A stretch of 64,000 nucleotides of DNA from Mycolicibacterium sp. P9-22 (GTDB lineage Bacteria; Actinomycetota; Actinomycetes; Mycobacteriales; Mycobacteriaceae), in contig NZ_NPKP01000001.1 of assembly GCF_008329585.1 (NCBI RefSeq), forward strand, positions 868,001 to 932,000, in the 5' to 3' direction. The position numbers were made by a program, and so were the translations under genes. Position 1 is the stretch's first letter. Each line of letters starts with the position of its first letter. This document shows, piece by piece, positions 61,915-64,000 of the stretch. Under the pieces are notes generated by a model. The model did not search any database. It was not told the DNA's origin and saw only the letters and a program-made list of their open reading frames with translations.

Positions 61915-62877
61915 GTGTTTGTGCCCAATAGCTCCGCCCGTGCGATCGGCCTGGCGGCCGGCTACCTGGCCGACGTGGTCCTGGCCGACCCGCAGCGCGG
62001 CCACCCGGTCGCGGTGTTCGGGTCCGCCGCGGCGGCGCTGGAACGCCGCAGCTACGCCGATAACCGCGCCGCCGGCGCCGCCCACACCGCCGGGCTGCTC
62101 GGGGCTCTGGGAGTGTTCGGGCTGGCCGTCGAGCGTGCCGCGCACCGGCGCGGCCCGGCGTGGACAGCCGCGGCCACCGCGGTGACCACGTACGTGGTGC
62201 TCGGCGGAACATCATTGGCCCGTACCGGCGACCGGCTGGCGGACACGCTGGACCGCGGTGACATCGACGGCGCGCGCGCCCTGTTGCCATCGCTGTGTGG
62301 TCGAGACCCGGCCGCCCTGGACGCCGACGGCCTGGCCCGTGCCGCACTGGAATCGGTCGCCGAGAACACCTCCGACGCGCAGGTCGCGCCGATCCTGTGG
62401 GGCGCGATCGCAGGCGTGCCGGGCCTGCTGGTCTACCGAGGTGCCAACACCCTGGATGCGATGATCGGGCACAAGTCACCGAAGTATCTGCAATTCGGCT
62501 GGGCAGCAGCACGGTTCGACGACATCGTGAACTACGTGGGGGCCCGTGCGACCGGCCTGGTGGTGCTGGTGGTCGGCGGAGCGCCGAGCGCGGCCTGGCG
62601 GGCCTGGCAACGCGACGCCGGTAAGCATCCCAGCCCCAATGCCGGCGTCGCCGAGGCGTCCTTCGCCGGAGCGCTCGGGGTGCAGCTCGGAGGCCCCACC
62701 CAGTACGCGCACCGACTGGAGATGCGTCCCACCCTCGGTGACGGACCGGCCCCGACTGCTGCCGACCTGCGTCGCGGTGTGCGGCTGTCGCGAGCGGTTC
62801 AGGCGGGCACGGCGCTGCTGGCGGTGGCCGTCAGTGCCGCTTGCCGTACCGGTCGGCGAGCTTCTGCTCGGTGCTGA
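61915..62877 (+). CDS. cobD: Adenosylcobinamide-phosphate synthase
   Basis: A 320-residue CobD/CbiB membrane protein: [22 protein letters not shown] start, [25 protein letters not shown] near 142, and [24 protein letters not shown] near 242 are family signatures. It attaches the aminopropanol arm in cobalamin synthesis. GTG start; its 3' end overlaps the convergent SURF1 gene by 47 bases. Confidence 0.92.
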   Translation: MFVPNSSARAIGLAAGYLADVVLADPQRGHPVAVFGSAAAALERRSYADNRAAGAAHTAGLLGALGVFGLAVERAAHRRGPAWTAAATAVTTYVVLGGTSLARTGDRLADTLDRGDIDGARALLPSLCGRDPAALDADGLARAALESVAENTSDAQVAPILWGAIAGVPGLLVYRGANTLDAMIGHKSPKYLQFGWAAARFDDIVNYVGARATGLVVLVVGGAPSAAWRAWQRDAGKHPSPNAGVAEASFAGALGVQLGGPTQYAHRLEMRPTLGDGPAPTAADLRRGVRLSRAVQAGTALLAVAVSAACRTGRRASARC

Positions 62878-63676
62878 CCGGCTTCTTCGGCGCCGACTCG
62901 TCGGGCTCGGGTACGCCCTGCGGGTTGGCCAGTGCCTTCTCCCGGCGCCGGACCTTCACCTCGGCGAGGATGAAATACCCCACGCCGATCGGGGCGATGA
63001 TGCCGAACGCGATCCACTGGATCCCGTAGGACAGGAACGGCCCGGCATCCAGGACCGGCAGCGGGATCACGCCGAGCCCGCCGGGCTGGTCCTCGACCAG
63101 TTGCAGGTATGACCCCGTCAGCGGGACACCGGTCACCTGGGAGACCTGACCGGGGTTGATCGAGTACACCTGCAGCGCGCCCTCGGCCCGGAACGGCTCC
63201 CTGCCCACGGCGAGCATCTCCGAATCGCGCAGCCGCGCGGTGATGGTGACCGGCTCGGCCGGGGCGGGCGCGATGGGTGGCACCGCGGTGCCCTGTTCGG
63301 GTTTGACGTAGCCGCGGTTGACCAGCACGGTCGGGCCGCCGTCGACGACGAACGGCACCAGCACCTCGTAGGCGGGCGCACCGTCCACCGAACGCAACCG
63401 GGCCAGCGCCTGCGCCTCGGGCAGGTAGTGGCCCGAGGCCGTCACCCGTTGCCACTGATGGTCGTGCGCCGACGAATCCTGCTGCGGCAGATAGTCGGTC
63501 AGCGGCACCGGGTCGGTGTTCAGCGAGTTGGCGATCTGGGTGTTCTCGCGTGAGGTGGTGGTGTTCTTGCCGAGTTGCCAGGGCGCCAGCACCGTGAAGC
63601 ACAACCAGGCGAAGGCCGCCACGACGACATACAGCGCCAGCCACTGCGGCCGGAACAGGAATCCGAAGCGCTTCAT
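62831..63676 (-). CDS. SURF1 family protein
   Basis: A 281-residue SURF1 protein with two membrane helices (residues ~10-32 and ~230-250) and the family segments WQLGKNTTTSRENTQI, LVNRGYVKPEQG and YGIQWIAFGIIAPIGVGYF. SURF1 helps cytochrome c oxidase assembly. In M. tuberculosis it lies between ptpA and cobD, as here. Confidence 0.88.
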   Translation of the reverse strand: MKRFGFLFRPQWLALYVVVAAFAWLCFTVLAPWQLGKNTTTSRENTQIANSLNTDPVPLTDYLPQQDSSAHDHQWQRVTASGHYLPEAQALARLRSVDGAPAYEVLVPFVVDGGPTVLVNRGYVKPEQGTAVPPIAPAPAEPVTITARLRDSEMLAVGREPFRAEGALQVYSINPGQVSQVTGVPLTGSYLQLVEDQPGGLGVIPLPVLDAGPFLSYGIQWIAFGIIAPIGVGYFILAEVKVRRREKALANPQGVPEPDESAPKKPVSTEQKLADRYGKRH

Positions 63677-63701
63677 GGCTGTTTCCTCTTCGCGCAAGCG
63701 C

Positions 63702-64000
63702 TCATCGGTGCCGCTCCAGGCGCTGGTCGATCCAGTCGTGCAGGCCGGGCAGCGAGGCCTCGATGACGGTGAAGACCGCCTCGAAATCCTCGGGACCGCC
63801 GTAATAGGGGTCCTCGACATCCAAGGGGAAGGCGGCCGAGCGCGGGTCGAAGGAACGCATCATCCGCAGCCGGTCGGCCGGGACACCCATGTCGGCGAGC
63901 ATCCGGGCGTGGTTGCGTCCCATCGCGACGACCATGTCGGCGGCGAGGTGATCGTCATCGAGCTGGGCGGCGCGGTGGGTGGTCGGATAACCGTGCGCCA
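63702..64000 (-). CDS. ptpA: Low-molecular-weight protein tyrosine phosphatase (partial)
   Basis: The C-terminal part of a PtpA-type phosphatase; the N-terminus with the CxGNxxRS loop is beyond the window. Visible are HGYPTTHRAAQL, ADMVVAMGRNHARML and the general-acid loop DVEDPYYGG with the conserved DP. The order ptpA-SURF1-cobD agrees with M. tuberculosis. Dephosphorylates tyrosine; secreted virulence factor in pathogens. Confidence 0.88.
   Translation of the reverse strand, partial: AHGYPTTHRAAQLDDDHLAADMVVAMGRNHARMLADMGVPADRLRMMRSFDPRSAAFPLDVEDPYYGGPEDFEAVFTVIEASLPGLHDWIDQRLERHR

Overview
The window looks like chromosome from a fast-growing, environmental Mycobacterium/Mycolicibacterium-type actinobacterium. 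The support is high G+C coding sequence, a complete yrbE-mce import operon, mycofactocin-coupled dehydrogenases, a DUF732 secreted protein, a near-core LipA, and a right end (DUF2236 / cobD / SURF1 / ptpA) in the order known from M. tuberculosis. No tRNA, rRNA, CRISPR array, transposase or phage gene was recognised.

Left part (1-26 kb, all + strand): a catabolic island. It begins with a KstD-like flavoprotein, a VOC protein, a Gfo/Idh oxidoreductase and an LLM flavoenzyme. Two modules follow, each behind its own promoter and led by related FAD monooxygenases: one with an MFS permease, the other with a mycofactocin-type SDR, an epoxide hydrolase, a PDR-type reductase, an aldehyde dehydrogenase and a second transporter. 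A second KstD-like flavoprotein and an SDR come next. Then comes a tightly overlapping CoA operon: AtuA, AtuA-like small protein, acyl-CoA dehydrogenase, acyl-CoA ligase, ThuA, a free lipoyl domain, a SnoaL protein, a crotonase and its own lipoyl synthase. The likely logic is oxidation and epoxide opening of a hydrophobic substrate, oxidation to an acid, CoA activation and beta-oxidation-like trimming; the substrate (terpenoid- or steroid-like) is inferred only.

Middle (26-42 kb, + strand): a full yrbE/mce importer with two Mce-associated membrane proteins and a secreted CAP-like protein. A 42-bp perfect palindrome follows, then an MftD-like FMN enzyme with a LutABC-type iron-sulfur set. Promoters in front of the AtuA operon, the mce operon and the MftD-like operon share a GCATGCATAAT box overlapping the -10 hexamer, which suggests one regulator links CoA catabolism, import and the MftD/Lut unit.

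Junction (42-45.3 kb): a decayed SDR, a DUF732 protein, about 0.9 kb without a recognisable gene, and a SnoaL-TetR pair with a clear operator.

Right part (45.3-57.2 kb, - strand): one long carboxylate operon with TctABC import plus a half-size AbrB protein, two CoA transferases, a crotonase, a thioesterase, an LhgO-like oxidase, a DapA-like aldolase, an atypical SDR and an FAH-family hydrolase. It ends in one IclR gene and is flanked by a divergent second IclR gene. From 58 kb on the genes are small secreted proteins and mycobacterial core genes.
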